Of a stretch of DNA of 64,000 nucleotides, positions 50,301 through 56,581 are shown piece by piece. Made by a program: the position numbers and the translations under genes. The notes under the pieces were generated by a model, which was given only the letters and a program-made list of their open reading frames with translations, was not told the origin of the DNA and did not search any database. The stretch lies in assembly GCA_021229015.1 (NCBI GenBank), contig CM037794.1:41249126-41313125 (forward strand). Reading direction: 5' to 3'. The stretch comes from Solen grandis (Eukaryota; Mollusca; Bivalvia; Adapedonta; Solenidae). Every line of letters begins with the position of its first letter. The stretch's first letter is position 1.

Positions 50301-50988
50301 GCCCCCTTTTCACTTTCCCTTGCGTTTTGCAGTTTTAAAGGGACAAAATTCACAAATGTTAAAAAATGAAACCCAAATTGGGGACTTAAAAAAACTTTTT
50401 CATACAGGGGGAAGATTAGTTTTTAATTTCATTGGTGACATGTTACTAAAGGGAATTTATGGCATTTTCGGTTTTTTTAAGGCTTCCCCAAAAATTTTGG
50501 GGTAGCACACTATTTGATAATGTTTTATAATTTAATTTTAAAAAAAAGGGGGAAAACGGTAGAAAATTCTGATTTGTATTTTTTAAATTTTTTAAATTTG
50601 GGTTTGGGGGACTTAGATTTTTTACTTTTTAATTTACTACATTTTCAAAGACTTTTAAAAATTTTTTTTCCCTTTTTTAATTTTTTTTAAATTGAGTATA
50701 CTTCAAAATTTTAATGTTTTAGGGGGCTTTTTTCCCCCAGTTCGGGAGGGGTTAAAGAAACTGGTTTTTCTTTTAACACGGGACAGTTATAAATCCCTAT
50801 TCTTGGCCCCTTCTTTAAAATTTATAGTCATTTTTTTAACTCTATTGTTGGGGGTTTTAAACAAAAATATGTTTTCAGGGGGAATGCCCAGCAGGGGTTT
50901 CCCAAAAAGCTTGCAGAAATAATGAGGACAACTACCCCGGGGGGAAAAAGTTAGACAGTTCGTCCCCTTGTCCTCCCCAAAGAACAGG
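26273..50988 (+). CDS. COG3: COG3, conserved oligomeric Golgi complex subunit 3 (partial, many frame breaks)
   Basis: COG3 is a lobe A subunit of the eight-subunit COG tethering complex, which acts on the cytosolic face of Golgi membranes in retrograde intra-Golgi vesicle traffic. Fourteen exons can be placed, covering roughly residues 180-770 of a protein normally ~830 residues long. Diagnostic matches, in order, are KLSYFNELD, KLGSPTLTV, RALNLMKTHVTNILQ, RSGCAFMVHVCEDE, LYDVFRPLIIHI, LVYRTYIYI, CIDKTTFQGLSQ, DGQLF-MIKHLL and DSKRDVDT. Introns have GT/AG borders and are full of mobile elements. The first ~180 residues (with the start codon) and the last ~55 are not visible; the former may lie in the gap or the degraded left contig. 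From exon 3 on, most exons need one or more single-base corrections to stay in frame. Because conservation continues across these breaks, I infer consensus error and not a pseudogene. Family assignment is firm; exon edges after 36449 are approximate. Confidence 0.93.
26462..26622 (+). mobile_element. SINE-2 fragment (5'-truncated)
   Basis: Shares TTTGGCCCAGTGTCAGATAA-type sequence, 'gtgttatcatgttac' and GGCGTGATACTGCAGTGTG with the fuller copy at 27435-27752. The tRNA-like head is missing. It lies in the COG3 intron after exon a. Confidence 0.75.
26949..27040 (+). CDS. COG3: COG3 exon b
   Basis: 92 nt after TTTCAG with donor GTAAGT, ending with two bases of a split codon. Translation KLGSPTLTVTNESFVPMLSR then LDECISTLRT aligns closely with the vertebrate segment KLNSPTLSV...FIPMLAKLDDCI. 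It joins exon a in phase 0. No frame break. Confidence 0.95.
27078..27252 (+). mobile_element. SINE-2-like fragment
   Basis: A B-box-like GGTTTGGTCCC at 27114-27124 is followed by 'tctcatttgcttggtgctta' and 'gaaggtagttccaggactg', the same order as in SINE-2 at 27435. It is diverged. An open frame across it (27101-27295) is a repeat translation. Confidence 0.55.
27435..27752 (+). mobile_element. tRNA-derived SINE-2, near full length
   Basis: The head contains CCCAGTGCTGTGTGTTAGAG (A-box region) and GGGTTCGATCCC (B-box). The body holds 'agctcccttatctggcact', 'gggtagttccatgactg' and GGCGTGATACTGCAGTGTGG, and the 3' tail is AAATAAACAAACAAAAAC. Partial copies of the same body occur at 9975, 17670, 26462 and 27078. 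A plus-strand frame at 27332-27616 crosses the head and is not a gene. Confidence 0.85.
27930..28055 (+). CDS. COG3: COG3 exon c (two frame breaks)
   Basis: Follows CTGACAG. It starts PQYKESDVYLA in one frame, passes through FRQCL in a second, and ends RALNLMKTHVTNILQAAAQH in a third. COG3 has the same order (…YLLKFKQCLSKALNLMKT…). Two missing bases, near 27965 and 27979, would restore one frame, and no compensating splice sites are visible. The donor appears to be GTTGTG at 28056. Confidence 0.9.
28417..28527 (+). CDS. COG3: COG3 exon d
   Basis: 111 nt after ACTACAG with donor GTACGT at 28528. Translation RSSDNVFTLFYGKFRANAPR then VKALMEQLETRLDKSPE aligns with the COG3 segment ending in …SEKIPEY. 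The donor six bases before the more obvious GTAGTC was chosen because only it keeps the phase into the next exon (EY|GHILLDCQQCY). No frame break. Confidence 0.93.
28735..28967 (+). mobile_element. HINE-like element, family E
   Basis: Contains CTTGGCCATAACTTCTAAAC, CATACTTGTTCACTATCA and AAGGGCCATAAATCTTAGGA, all found again in degraded form at 53280-53465. It ends GTGGTGCTCTTGTT, where GGTGCTC can pair with upstream GAGTGT, and then CTTGTT as in the other families. It is non-coding and lies within a COG3 intron. Confidence 0.6.
29642..29766 (+). CDS. COG3: COG3 exon e (two frame breaks)
   Basis: After TATATCAG. It reads YGHILLDCQQCYFS in one frame, RG-like residues in a second, and LGPSISSTITDLAAKHVRDP then CSL in the third, ending at GTACGT. 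The family segment is YQQLLNDIHQCY…QRELLLGPSI…TVAEL. One missing base near TCCAG (29682) and another near GGCTG (29690) explain the shifts. Two overlapping open frames here are halves of this one exon. Confidence 0.92.
29958..30060. repeat. GAT/ATG-rich microsatellite
   Basis: Interrupted trinucleotide tract (GATGATGAT and relatives) inside a COG3 intron. Confidence 0.8.
30185..30276 (+). CDS. COG3: COG3 exon f
   Basis: 92 nt after TATCAG with donor GTAAGT. It reads MRSGCAFMVHVCEDEYQLYL then NFFSKPCTQL with a split codon at the end. It aligns almost residue for residue with the vertebrate VRSGCAFMVHVCQDEHQLY…FF. No frame break. It is the best-preserved block of the gene here. Confidence 0.97.
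30418..31296 (+). mobile_element. HINE-like element, family C, copy 1
   Basis: Starts TTTTAGCTCGACTTTTCGAA, followed by a CGGCGT-rich segment and then about four tandem units of ~165-170 bp ('ggttaaagtttttacaaagt', 'ctctaccttactaacaagg', 'ttatgcccctttcatactta'). It ends GAAAAGTCGAGC, which is the reverse complement of the start, then the hairpin GCTGTCTTATGGACAGC and TCTTGTT. The frame at 30442-30681 is repeat translation. Confidence 0.85.
31423..31776 (+). mobile_element. HINE-like element, family A, short copy
   Basis: Starts TTTTTAGCTCACCT with a GCTCACC…GGTGAGC foldback near the 5' end. It then has a CGTCCGTCGTC-rich part, 'ggttaccatggcaatggaaa'-type sequence, and an end with CAGGTGAGCGATCC, the imperfect hairpin AGGGCCTCTATGGCCCT and CTTGTTT. 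At 354 bp it has at most one internal unit, so it shows the terminal modules almost alone. Confidence 0.85.
31873..32011 (+). CDS. COG3: COG3 exon g (one frame break)
   Basis: After CTACAG. It completes the split codon and reads EMLERLCSCLYDVFRPLIIH then INHLE; after one missing base near 31951 (GAACG where GAAACG is expected) it continues in another frame as LAELCSILKIEMIEEHVQNN. The family segment is LYDVFRPLIIHVIHLETLSELCGIL…EDHVQNN. The donor is GTATGT. Confidence 0.95.
32040..32260 (+). mobile_element. HINE-related 5' fragment
   Basis: Contains GGACTATAGGTTTGTCCGTC followed by more TCCGTC words, then 'tggttgctatggtaatgga', which resembles the 'ggttgccatggcaacggaaa' block of family A. 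No 3' hairpin was found. It is probably a fragment of a further family. Confidence 0.45.
32480..32578 (+). mobile_element. V-SINE-like tail fragment
   Basis: Holds 'tagctggacattgctatatg' then ACTGAAGTACTGTTACAGTG, the tail module of the SINE at 25598. No head is present. Confidence 0.6.
32806..32834. repeat. AAT microsatellite
   Basis: (AAT)n tract with one G interruption. The minus-strand frame 32620-32967 crosses it and its YYHYYYYY stretch is a translation of the repeat. Confidence 0.9.
32898..33350. mobile_element. Outer inverted-repeat element hosting a MITE
   Basis: The left arm near 32904-32934 holds GTTTCGTTTCTGGTCTCC. The right arm near 33320-33349 holds GGAGACCAGAAACAGAAC, its reverse complement with one or two changes. 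Most of the interval is the MITE at 32939-33176, so this may be a MITE inserted inside an older foldback element. Sequence from 33180 to 33350 is locally run-rich. Confidence 0.5.
32939..33176 (+). mobile_element. Palindromic MITE, copy 3
   Basis: Begins TTAACCCTTTCCCTCATAGA and ends GGAGGGAAAGGGTTAA. The centre (32982-33043) is a ~31-bp stem with a single-base loop around GCGAGT-A-ACTCGC; the only defects in the stem are one missing base and one mismatch. It is about 94% identical by eye to the copy at 25951. It lies in a COG3 intron. Confidence 0.95.
33543..33697 (+). CDS. COG3: COG3 exon h (about four frame breaks)
   Basis: After TTTACAG. It reads QELRAFESITQQL, shifts to RTERLVYRTYIYIKSDILQY, shifts again to GDLAYP and then to EKLEI before a GTAGGG donor. 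COG3 has ERLVYRTHIYIQTDI…PGDLAYPDKL at this place. Missing bases are inferred near 33584, 33655, 33677 and 33693. It is a strong family match despite the breaks. Confidence 0.93.
33770..33898 (+). mobile_element. HINE-like element, family D, copy 1
   Basis: A very short element. The 5' part 'cttttgtgccacatgccata' resembles copy 2 at 34411. The 3' part is CAGCAGGTGACAC, then the hairpin TGTTCCAAGGAACA and CTCTTGTT. No tandem array. Confidence 0.7.
34199..34375 (+). CDS. COG3: COG3 exon i (variable linker, one frame break)
   Basis: After GCCACAG. It reads ALLKYKEGSDKGSL, then after a break near 34240 RTPSNASSTSAEVARLTGAG and DVDLETIPLQEDPTTGWQDV, ending SAGSG at GGTAAG. This is the poorly conserved, Ser/Thr-rich linker of COG3 between the LAYPDKL block and the [14 protein letters not shown] block, so it is placed by position and phase more than by identity. 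A minus-strand frame at 34236-34478 is a shadow of it. Confidence 0.8.
34411..34533 (+). mobile_element. HINE-like element, family D, copy 2
   Basis: Begins TTTTTTTGTGTCACCT and carries near its 3' end the inverted match AGGTGTCACA, then the small hairpin GTGTTTCAAGAACAC and TTTTGTTC. The middle has GACACATAGGGATCACTTTT and CCGTCACACTTTTTCAG. At ~123 bp it is nearly the minimal terminal-module form. Confidence 0.75.
34677..36044 (+). mobile_element. HINE-like element, family A, long copy 1
   Basis: The 5' end TTATAGCTCACCTGAGCACA has a GCTCACC…GGTGAGC foldback, then repeated CCGTCGTCCGT words. From ~34980 there are about six tandem units of ~163 bp ('aaggcctagagcttagat', 'ttcattaccaagattgttca', 'gcaccaggggtcacttgttt'). 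It ends GGTGAGCGTTTC, hairpin GGGGCCATCATGGCCC and TCTGTTT. No protein is encoded; the frames inside it are repeat translations. Confidence 0.9.
36181..36208. repeat. GAA microsatellite / A-run
   Basis: (GAA)n followed by an A-run, just upstream of COG3 exon j. The open frame 36121-36459 reads through it (KKKKKK) and into the exon in one of its frames. Confidence 0.9.
36250..36449 (+). CDS. COG3: COG3 exon j (several frame breaks)
   Basis: After TTTTTACAG. Frame 1 gives TADLHACGFRRST, then CIDKTTFQGLSQ; frame 2 gives ALQSCIHSL. COG3 has [45 protein letters not shown] here, so the two overlapping frames each carry half the match. The LVCLSKLYR part lies in a third frame (LYPSY/LSKL). The donor is GTATTT at 36450. 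At least four missing bases are inferred. Confidence 0.93.
36756..37055 (+). mobile_element. HINE-like element, family A, interrupted 5' part
   Basis: Begins TTTTTTTTAGCTCACCTGAG with a GCACAACGTGC foldback, followed by CCGTCGTCCGT words and 'aacaacatctcccctaaacg'. It runs ~300 bp and then meets the T-run and AGCTCACCTG start of a second family A element. Its own tandem array and 3' end are not found, so it was truncated or fused by recombination. Confidence 0.8.
37056..40345 (+). mobile_element. HINE-like element, family A, 3.3-kb copy
   Basis: The 5' end TTTTTAGCTCACCTGAGCC pairs with GGCTCAAGGTGAGC. A CGTCCGTC tract lies at 37098-37152, then 'ggttgccatggcaacggaa', then about 16-17 tandem units of ~160 bp (markers 'ccaggggtcacttgattt' and 'aaatcttcttctcagaaacc' near 37740, 37907, 38069 and so on to 40193). 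The 3' end is CCAGGTGACGATCC, hairpin GGGCCATCATGGCCC and TCTTGTTT. Sequence quality falls sharply from about 38600. It is the longest element of the window. Confidence 0.9.
40440..41285. mobile_element. ACTATCGATAGT-bounded repeat
   Basis: ACTATCGATAGTCA, a perfect palindrome plus TCA, occurs near 40483 and 41170. Relatives (TTATCGATAGTC, CACTATCGG, GCAATAGT, AACGATAGCCG) cluster within 100 bp of each end, with ~700 bp of featureless AT-rich DNA between. This could be one element with complex ends. No coding sequence is recognised. Confidence 0.45.
41640..41714 (+). CDS. COG3: COG3 exon k (two to three frame breaks)
   Basis: After CATCTTCAG. It reads DGQLF, then MIKHLLYPEGK in the open frame and, with a shift, KIAPFQ at the end, before GGTGAC. 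COG3 has [22 protein letters not shown] here. The match is strong even though this part of the contig is poorly resolved, and it shows that the gene continues through the 5-kb repeat-filled intron. Confidence 0.88.
41926..41944. repeat. TTCC microsatellite
   Basis: (TTCC)n tract in a COG3 intron. Confidence 0.8.
42112..42351 (-). mobile_element. Palindromic MITE, copy 4 (reverse)
   Basis: Same element in the opposite orientation: it starts GTAACCCTTTCCCTCATATA and then the 'gatctgcagaacaccacatt' block. The palindrome includes GCAGTTACTCGCAGGCTG and is followed by ATGCTGTTCGCATAGG, and the copy ends CTATAGGGAAAGGGG. Two open frames crossing it are not genes. Confidence 0.9.
43427..44381 (+). 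mobile_element. HINE-like element, family C, copy 2 (degraded)
   Basis: Begins AAGCTCGACTTTTCAAGAAA and 'atgagagcttatactgcact', as in the copy at 30418. About four units follow, and it ends GAAAAAGTCAGTGC, hairpin CTGTCTTAAAAGGACAG and CTCTTTTT. Many positions are converted to runs of the neighbouring base compared with the clean copy, which makes the pair useful for judging consensus error. Confidence 0.88.
44382..47371. other. Intron, no feature recognised
   Basis: Run-rich sequence with no recognisable exon or repeat. Frames such as 45645-45956 (minus) are low-complexity. It lies between COG3 exons k and l. Confidence 0.5.
47372..47475 (+). mobile_element. HINE-like element, family D, degraded copy
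   Basis: 'cttttttgtgtatctgcggt' and GACACACAGGGATAAAAT, then CTGTCGTCTGTCTGTCACAC, follow the same order as in family D at 34411. The 3' hairpin is not preserved. Confidence 0.5.
47970..48043 (+). CDS. COG3: Probable COG3 exon l (degraded)
   Basis: With small indels the plus strand can be read VSDFSFKN then SKAALQFIAE, ending GAG|GTAAAT. COG3 has ISLDLKKTRDAAFKILN at the matching place, directly after exon k's IAPF. The acceptor is not clear, so the left edge is approximate. A minus-strand frame (47854-48207) overlaps it and has no recognisable product. Confidence 0.5.
48750..48939 (+). CDS. COG3: COG3 exon m (degraded)
   Basis: After TTATTTAG. Readable pieces in alternating frames are GTPKVRELLGDSKRDVDTQ, TCEEFIHQC and EPLKEFLL, with donor GGTAAGC. 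COG3 has EGTPEIREHYLDSKKDVDRHLKS…CEQFIQQ…EQLEEF in the same order. At least five base errors are needed to explain the shifts. Placement is firm in the middle; the left edge is approximate. Confidence 0.8.
48940..50879. other. Intron, no feature recognised
   Basis: Run-rich sequence. A purine-rich patch at 49325-49385 after TTTGACAG could hide a short exon but gives no convincing COG3 match. Minus-strand frames at 49969-50353 are low-complexity and unsupported. Confidence 0.45.
50880..50988 (+). CDS. COG3: Possible COG3 exon n (degraded)
   Basis: After TGTTTTCAG. One frame gives KLAEIMRTT and another RPLVLPKE, ending before GGTGTT. COG3 has AKVNDLVATAYKTIK…LRSMSLYLSNKDT at the expected next position. 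The similarity is weak but in the right order with plausible splice sites. The final exon (around the C-terminal MEQLNLLLL motif) was not found. Confidence 0.4.
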
Positions 50989-52151
50989 TGTTTTTTTTTT
51001 TACAATAGGGAAAATTTCTCCAAAGGGTTATGTATATCATGGGCCCAAAAGGGGTTTATAAATTTTTTTAGTCTCTAAATTAGGGAAATGTAAGATTCTA
51101 TATCTTGGGACACATGCCTTTAATTTTTTTTCTTTGTTCATAAAATTTGTTAATAGGGAAACCCAAAAGGGAAAAAAAATTCAGAACCCAGTGTAAATTT
51201 TTGAAGTGATGCTTTTTTGCTTGCCCCAAGATGAGCTATTCTGAGGGCACTGTGTCCGTCAAAAATAGCAAACAAAAATTTGCTTTTTTTAAAAAACACT
51301 TCTGAAAAAAACTGGGTAGAAAAAGATGTTATTTGGGTTTAAAAGATCCTTGGGTGGCCTTTTACAAAAAATTACTAATATTATCTTTCCATGCAGAATT
51401 TTTTGGTTGCCATTTGGGAACCTCAGACTTTTTAAACCAGTGCTTTATAATTCAATTTTGTTAAAACACCAAAGGGCACCGCATGACCTTCGGGAATGAT
51501 TTTTTAAAGTTATTGAATCTCAGCTTTGGGTTTCCCTTGACTTGGACCCCCGGGGTAGAATTATCCAGTTTCTTTTCACGTTCACTTTTGTTGTACTTTT
51601 TTTTGTGAAACTTAAAAAAATTTTTTCTGTTTTCAGCTTAAATTTAATAAATAAATTTTTTGGCCCCATCCTTTTTAAAATCGGGGATGTTTTTTTCAAA
51701 ATGGCCGTCTTTGGAGTTTAAAGGTTTATATTATTTTTTTATTTTTTTTTAGTTTAAATTTTTTTGTATCGGGGAAAGTTGGGGGGAATCTATGGCCCTT
51801 TTTTGGAAAAACAGGGGAAATAGAACCCAAAACAGCTTTATGTATTTGCTTTACCAAAAAAGGCAAAAAATTTAAATTTGGCCAGGGGGAATTGTGCTGA
51901 TCTCTGTTGTTTTATTAGAAAAAGGGAAAATAGGTTTCATTGGGGGGATGAAGGGCCCGTCCTAGGCATCAGTGGGGGGCATATATTGATATCTTGGGAA
52001 TGGGGAAATGGCCTGATTTCTGGGTGGTTTTAGTTTTGGGGTTTTAATGTTTTGGGAAATTTCAAATACAAAATTTACGGGTGATCCATAGGGGGAAAAG
52101 CATGGTGTTACTAAATAGTAATAAACCTCAAAAAATTAAAGATATTGGGTT
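50989..52151. other. No feature recognised
   Basis: Run-rich sequence. If the gene continues, its last coding exon may be here or further right, but nothing matches. Confidence 0.45.
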
Positions 52152-52404
52152 TTAAAACCCCTTTTCCCCCATAGAAGCCACCATGAAAAGGGCCTTTGCG
52201 AAAAGCATAAAAAAGATCAGGGTGCAAGTAAAATCGCAGGCTGTTTGGTTTTTTGCTGTTCGTGCTCCCCCAGTGGTTGGGAAAAGGGATTTTTTTAATT
52301 AAATTTGTTAAGGTTTAAAATGTGGTTTTGCAGATCAAAGGGTTTATGTGGTAACCCACTGAGTGCGTCAAATTTAGTTATAAAGAGGGGAAAAAAGGGG
52401 TTTA
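52152..52404 (+). mobile_element. Palindromic MITE, copy 5 (degraded)
   Basis: 'taaaaccccttttcccccat' through 'gaggggaaaaaaggggttta' follows the clean copies block by block. Many bases are converted to runs of their neighbour, for example GGGAAAAGGGATTTTTTTAA where clean copies have GGAAATGAGGACTTTATAA. Confidence 0.85.
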
Positions 52405-53279
52405 AAAATTTAAAAAAAGGGAAAAAGACAGAGACAAGCCCGTTTTAACATTGCTTTTACTTTTAAAAGGGGTTTAATTTTTTTGTTTGCTCCCAAAAAC
52501 CCTTTTCAAAACAGATTTGGGAAAAATTTAATTTTTAAGCTTAAGTTTAAAACACTTACAGTCAAAAGGATGGAAAAATTCTATGATATTTAAACAAGGG
52601 GTTTTAAAGCAAGCATTTTTTTTTTGTTTGTTGAAAATGGCACAAAAATTTTTTTTACAAATTTATTTCAAAAAGATTTTATGGTCATTTTTAATGGGGG
52701 AATTTTTAAATTTTTTTTTATGAAATTTTTGCCCTTTAATTTTTAAACTTTTCAAAAACTCAATGGGACAATGTACAGTTTATATGATTCTTTTGTCAGT
52801 TGGGAAAAAAAGTTTTTTTTTTTTTTTTGCTAATTGTTGTTTTTTTATTTTTTCAGTTAAAGAAATACTTGGATCTCAAATTTTTACTAATCTATGTTGA
52901 TAATTGCTGTGGGCCAGCCCCAAATTTTTACAGCAATTAAAATGAGACTACTGATACATATATTTTTTGTCCCCTTTTCCCCTTTTTGAGGTGGGGTATT
53001 TTACAGTTATACTGCACATTTTTTAAATGTGTGGGGGGGCCTGTCAAGGGTTTTGTCACAACAAACATCCCATGTCTCAAAAAAATATTTTTTGTTTTTG
53101 TCAGGGGGGTGCAGTGAGGAAAATTCCCCTCACCTACGTGATAGTTTTTGTTTTAAAATGCCTGCCAAAAACATTTTTACCGTTGCGTTTTTCAAAGGAA
53201 AAAGTTGAGGGATTGTCATCACTTTGGTTTTTCGTTGTTTATTTGTTATTTGGGTTAAACTTCATTTATGGTGAAATTT
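52405..53279. other. No feature recognised
   Basis: Run-rich sequence. A GC-richer patch near 52905-52930 and a G-run patch near 53030-53130 have no recognisable match. Confidence 0.45.
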
Positions 53280-53465
53280 TTTTTTAAATTGGCCCCAACT
53301 TCTAAAAATATTTTAAACCCGTCTGTCATCAAAATTGACATACTTGTTCTCTATCACAGGGTACTTTTTCGGTTTAGGGCCATAAAATTTTAGGTCCCTT
53401 TTGAATAATTTTTTCTCCCCTTTTTGGGAAAAACCTTTCAGACAGCGAGCGGTGCTCTAGTTTTT
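53280..53465 (+). mobile_element. HINE-like element, family E, degraded copy
   Basis: 'ttggccccaacttctaaaaa', 'gacatacttgttctctatca' and 'agggccataaaattttaggt' match the family E copy at 28735. The 3' end GAGCGGTGCTCTAGTTT keeps a GAGC/GCTC hairpin. Confidence 0.65.
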
Positions 53466-54481
53466 GCATCATACTTTAATGAATATTTTGGGGTTTGAGG
53501 GACTTTGCCCTGTTAAATGTTTCTCATCCCGTGTTAAGGGAAGGGAAGTATAGTTTATGGTTTTTAGGTTGTAAATTTAATATGAAAATCATATTAGGGA
53601 TATATGCAAATTTTTTATTTAATTAATATTAAATTTTTTTTGTTGATGTATACATGTTTCAGGGTTATATATATGTGGGATTTTAAAAAATGAAAAAAAA
53701 TTTTTTTTTGTTGGGGTTTGTTGATTTATTCTAAACAAAAGTCTGGAAAAAAGGACAATTTCAATTGGGGAAAAAAAATAGATTTTCCTTTTTCCCCCAA
53801 AATTTTTTGAATGCCTCCCTCCCTTTTCAGGGGGTTTCAATAAGACCCAAAAATAATTTAATTTTTTACAATTCCCCTGGCTTTGGAATTTTTTTATTTT
53901 TTTTATATTATAATTATGTTAATTATAAATTTACATTTGGCCCATTTTGGGGTTATCTCTAAATGCATAATTAATGACATTTAAAAAACAAATTAAAAAT
54001 CAGTAATGATAAATATTAATATTTAATACCCAAATTTTAAAAAAAATTTTAAATTCTTTTGTGGGGTTTTTGTTCTTAGTCTTTCATACTTAATGACCAA
54101 ACAGCTAACAATTCTTTTAAAGAACTTTCCCACTTTTATTAAGGGTTTAATCCCCACATACACAAACATTGTAAAAAATATGGCTAATAAAAAGTTATTT
54201 TTTTTCTTTTTCCCTTTTTACATGTATTCAAAATACCCAAAAGATAATTAATCGATGCATTTATGGAGGACTTTGTTGGTCAAGACTGGGGCGCCAGGGG
54301 AGTCACAAGTGCCCCCATTATTGTTAGGGGGTTTAAATTTGCAGGCCTAGATAGTTTTAAAATTTTTTAAATTTTTGTGTTTGGGAAAAAAAGTTTTACA
54401 TTTTCACTAATCCCCCTCGGCGGGTTCCTGGGGTTTTGGGCAGTACTTTGCACCCCGGGAAGGTCATGAAGGGAAAATTTG
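53466..54481. other. No feature recognised
   Basis: AT-rich, run-rich sequence without recognisable gene or shared repeat. Confidence 0.5.
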
Positions 54482-54556
54482 CCCAAAGAGATTCGAACCC
54501 CCAACCTTCGGATCCGTAAAACGGATCGTTACCACTGGACCACCCGGGATCCTTGT
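54482..54556 (-). pseudogene. tRNA-Glu-like sequence
   Basis: On the minus strand: TCCCGGGTGGTCCAGTGGTA (acceptor start, D-arm and A-box, close to eukaryotic tRNA-Glu), a 5-bp anticodon stem GATCC/GGATC with the 7-nt loop GTTTTAC, then GGGGGTTCGAATCTC (T-arm and B-box). The loop reads anticodon TTT; with one C-to-T change it would be TTC (Glu). The T-stem and acceptor pair poorly. It could be a poorly called tRNA gene, a tRNA pseudogene or a SINE head. Confidence 0.45.
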
Positions 54557-55964
54557 TCCCCAATTTTTGATGATTTAAAAAAAAGGTTAAAAGCAAATTT
54601 TTTTGATAATATAATTATTTTTTTGTCCCCATTGACATTTTTACCTGTTATGTAAACTGACATAAAAAACTGTTTACATGTGGGACCAAATTTAAATTTA
54701 CAAAACAGTGGGCAACCCGGGGGTTTTTATTGGTTCATTGAAAATTTGATTTTTAAAACAATTCAAGAAAAAATTTTGGCGGTGTAAAATTTTAAAGCTA
54801 GGGGTTACTGAAAAAAGTAACGTGTTTTTAATATAGAAAATCAAACGTTATGTTTGTATCCAATAGGCAATGTGTTCCGGCCCAAGGTGTTTTTTTTTTT
54901 TCCCCCTTTCATGCTGTGGGCTCATGTGCCCCGCTTGGGGGTCAGTGCAGGCAAACCCATGCAGTTGATCTTTGGGCCCGCACTGTTCGCTTTTTTAGTA
55001 GCACTCCTAAGGAAAAACTAAAATTGGGTTTTCAGTCAAAATGAAGAAAAGGACAGTTTCCCAATTTTCGAACTTTAAGGGGGAATGGACGTTACAGTCC
55101 TTTTCTGATAAAATGTAGTTTAAAAAGGGAATTTTAAAAGTTTTTCCAAAACAGTGTTAAGGGAAAATAGGTTTAAATATGTTGTTTGGTTTTTTTTGAT
55201 ATGACCCCCATTTGAGGGCCCAAAATATAAAATAAAACTTATTTGGGGCATAGGAAAATCTACAATTGGGAAAGTATTTGTGGGAATAAAAAATGAACCT
55301 GATCACTGGTTGGGGGTCAATTTTTTATAAAAAACAAAGTAAAATAACGTATTTTTATAGAAAAAGATTCAGTTTTTTTTTCCCCCAAGTGGACGTGAAA
55401 AAACTTCCAAGTTTCATTGTCTTATCTCCAAAAAAAAGAATGGGGCAGAATGGTTTAAAGGTTCCAGAACGAAAAGCAAGTGTTTTAATTTTTCGGGGAA
55501 AAGTTTTTATTTTGGATATTTTGAATAAGATTTTCTAAAATTTTTAAATTTTTTCCCAAAATAATTATCCCCCCCTTACAGAATTTTAGGGACTTTTATA
55601 GAGGGCTCAGCGCCCCCAAAAGGTTTGTAACCCTTTTATGTATTTAAAGAACAATTACGATGTTTTGCGCTGGCCCCGAATTAAAATTTTTTTTTTTTTA
55701 GGGGGAAATTCGCTTTTTCACGTCCCATTTTCGCCACAAAAACCCCAAATCACGTCCTTCATTTAAAATCACGTGATGACAAGGTGGGGGTTTTTTTTAT
55801 TTAATGATAGTTTAGCCCTTAAAATTTAGTATATCCTGTTAAGGTGGGGGTTTGTATGATTTCCCGGGGTCAAACAAATTTGGGCTCAACCCTTTTTTAA
55901 AAGTTTTTTTCCCCGGAAAAAGTTTTGTGAGAATTTTTATGAAAATTTTTGTTTTTTTTTTGTT
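54557..55964. other. No feature recognised
   Basis: Run-rich sequence. A mixed-base patch at 54915-55015 stands out from its surroundings (for example GGGTCAGTGCAGGCAAACCC) but matches nothing I recognise. Confidence 0.45.
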
Positions 55965-56235
55965 GGGGCCCAGAGGGGTTTTAAAATCGCTGGGCTTTTA
56001 ACCCCTCACCCCAGCCCCTCACCCCGTGGGTTCGAAACCCGGGAGGGGCATTCGGATTTTCATGGAGGGAAACCTTCCCGCTGGCTTTTCGGTAAAGTCG
56101 GGGTTCTACTCGGATGGGCCCCCCGTGCATTCGGGGTCTTTTCCCCCACCTGTTTTAAATTTGCTTTGGGCCCCCCCCTTTAGGGCTGAAATTTCTGTCG
56201 AAATGGGCGGTGGAAATCAAATAAAAAGTCAAAGG
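55965..56235 (+). mobile_element. V-SINE/RUDI-like SINE, degraded copy
   Basis: Follows the copy at 25598 in order: head with CCCCTCACCCCGTGGGTTCG (B-box), 'tctactcggatgggccc', CATTCGGGGTCTTTTC and the tail 'gggctgaaatttctgtcg'. It is longer than the clean copy because of expanded runs. Confidence 0.75.
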
Positions 56236-56547
56236 GCAAGCCCGGACTAGTTGATAAGGGTTTTCAGGGTAAATTGGGCTGGGGGTGGGCATGGGCACTT
56301 GTTTTCAGTGGGGCCTGTGCTTGCTTTTCCCGGAACAGCAAAGCAAAACAACAAAATCTTTTTAAAAATTTCCCCCATATTATAAATTGGTTTTATCGGT
56401 CCAAACAAAAAAAATCCGTTTTTGGTCTCCCGGGCCCCCCCTCTTTTTTTAAAAGACCACCCTGAAGTTCTATGTCATTTTCCCCCTTTTTTAAAAAAGT
56501 TTCCCTTTTTTACCTTTCATTTTTTGTAAAAAAGGGGAAAAAAATAA

Positions 56548-56581
<34 letters not shown>

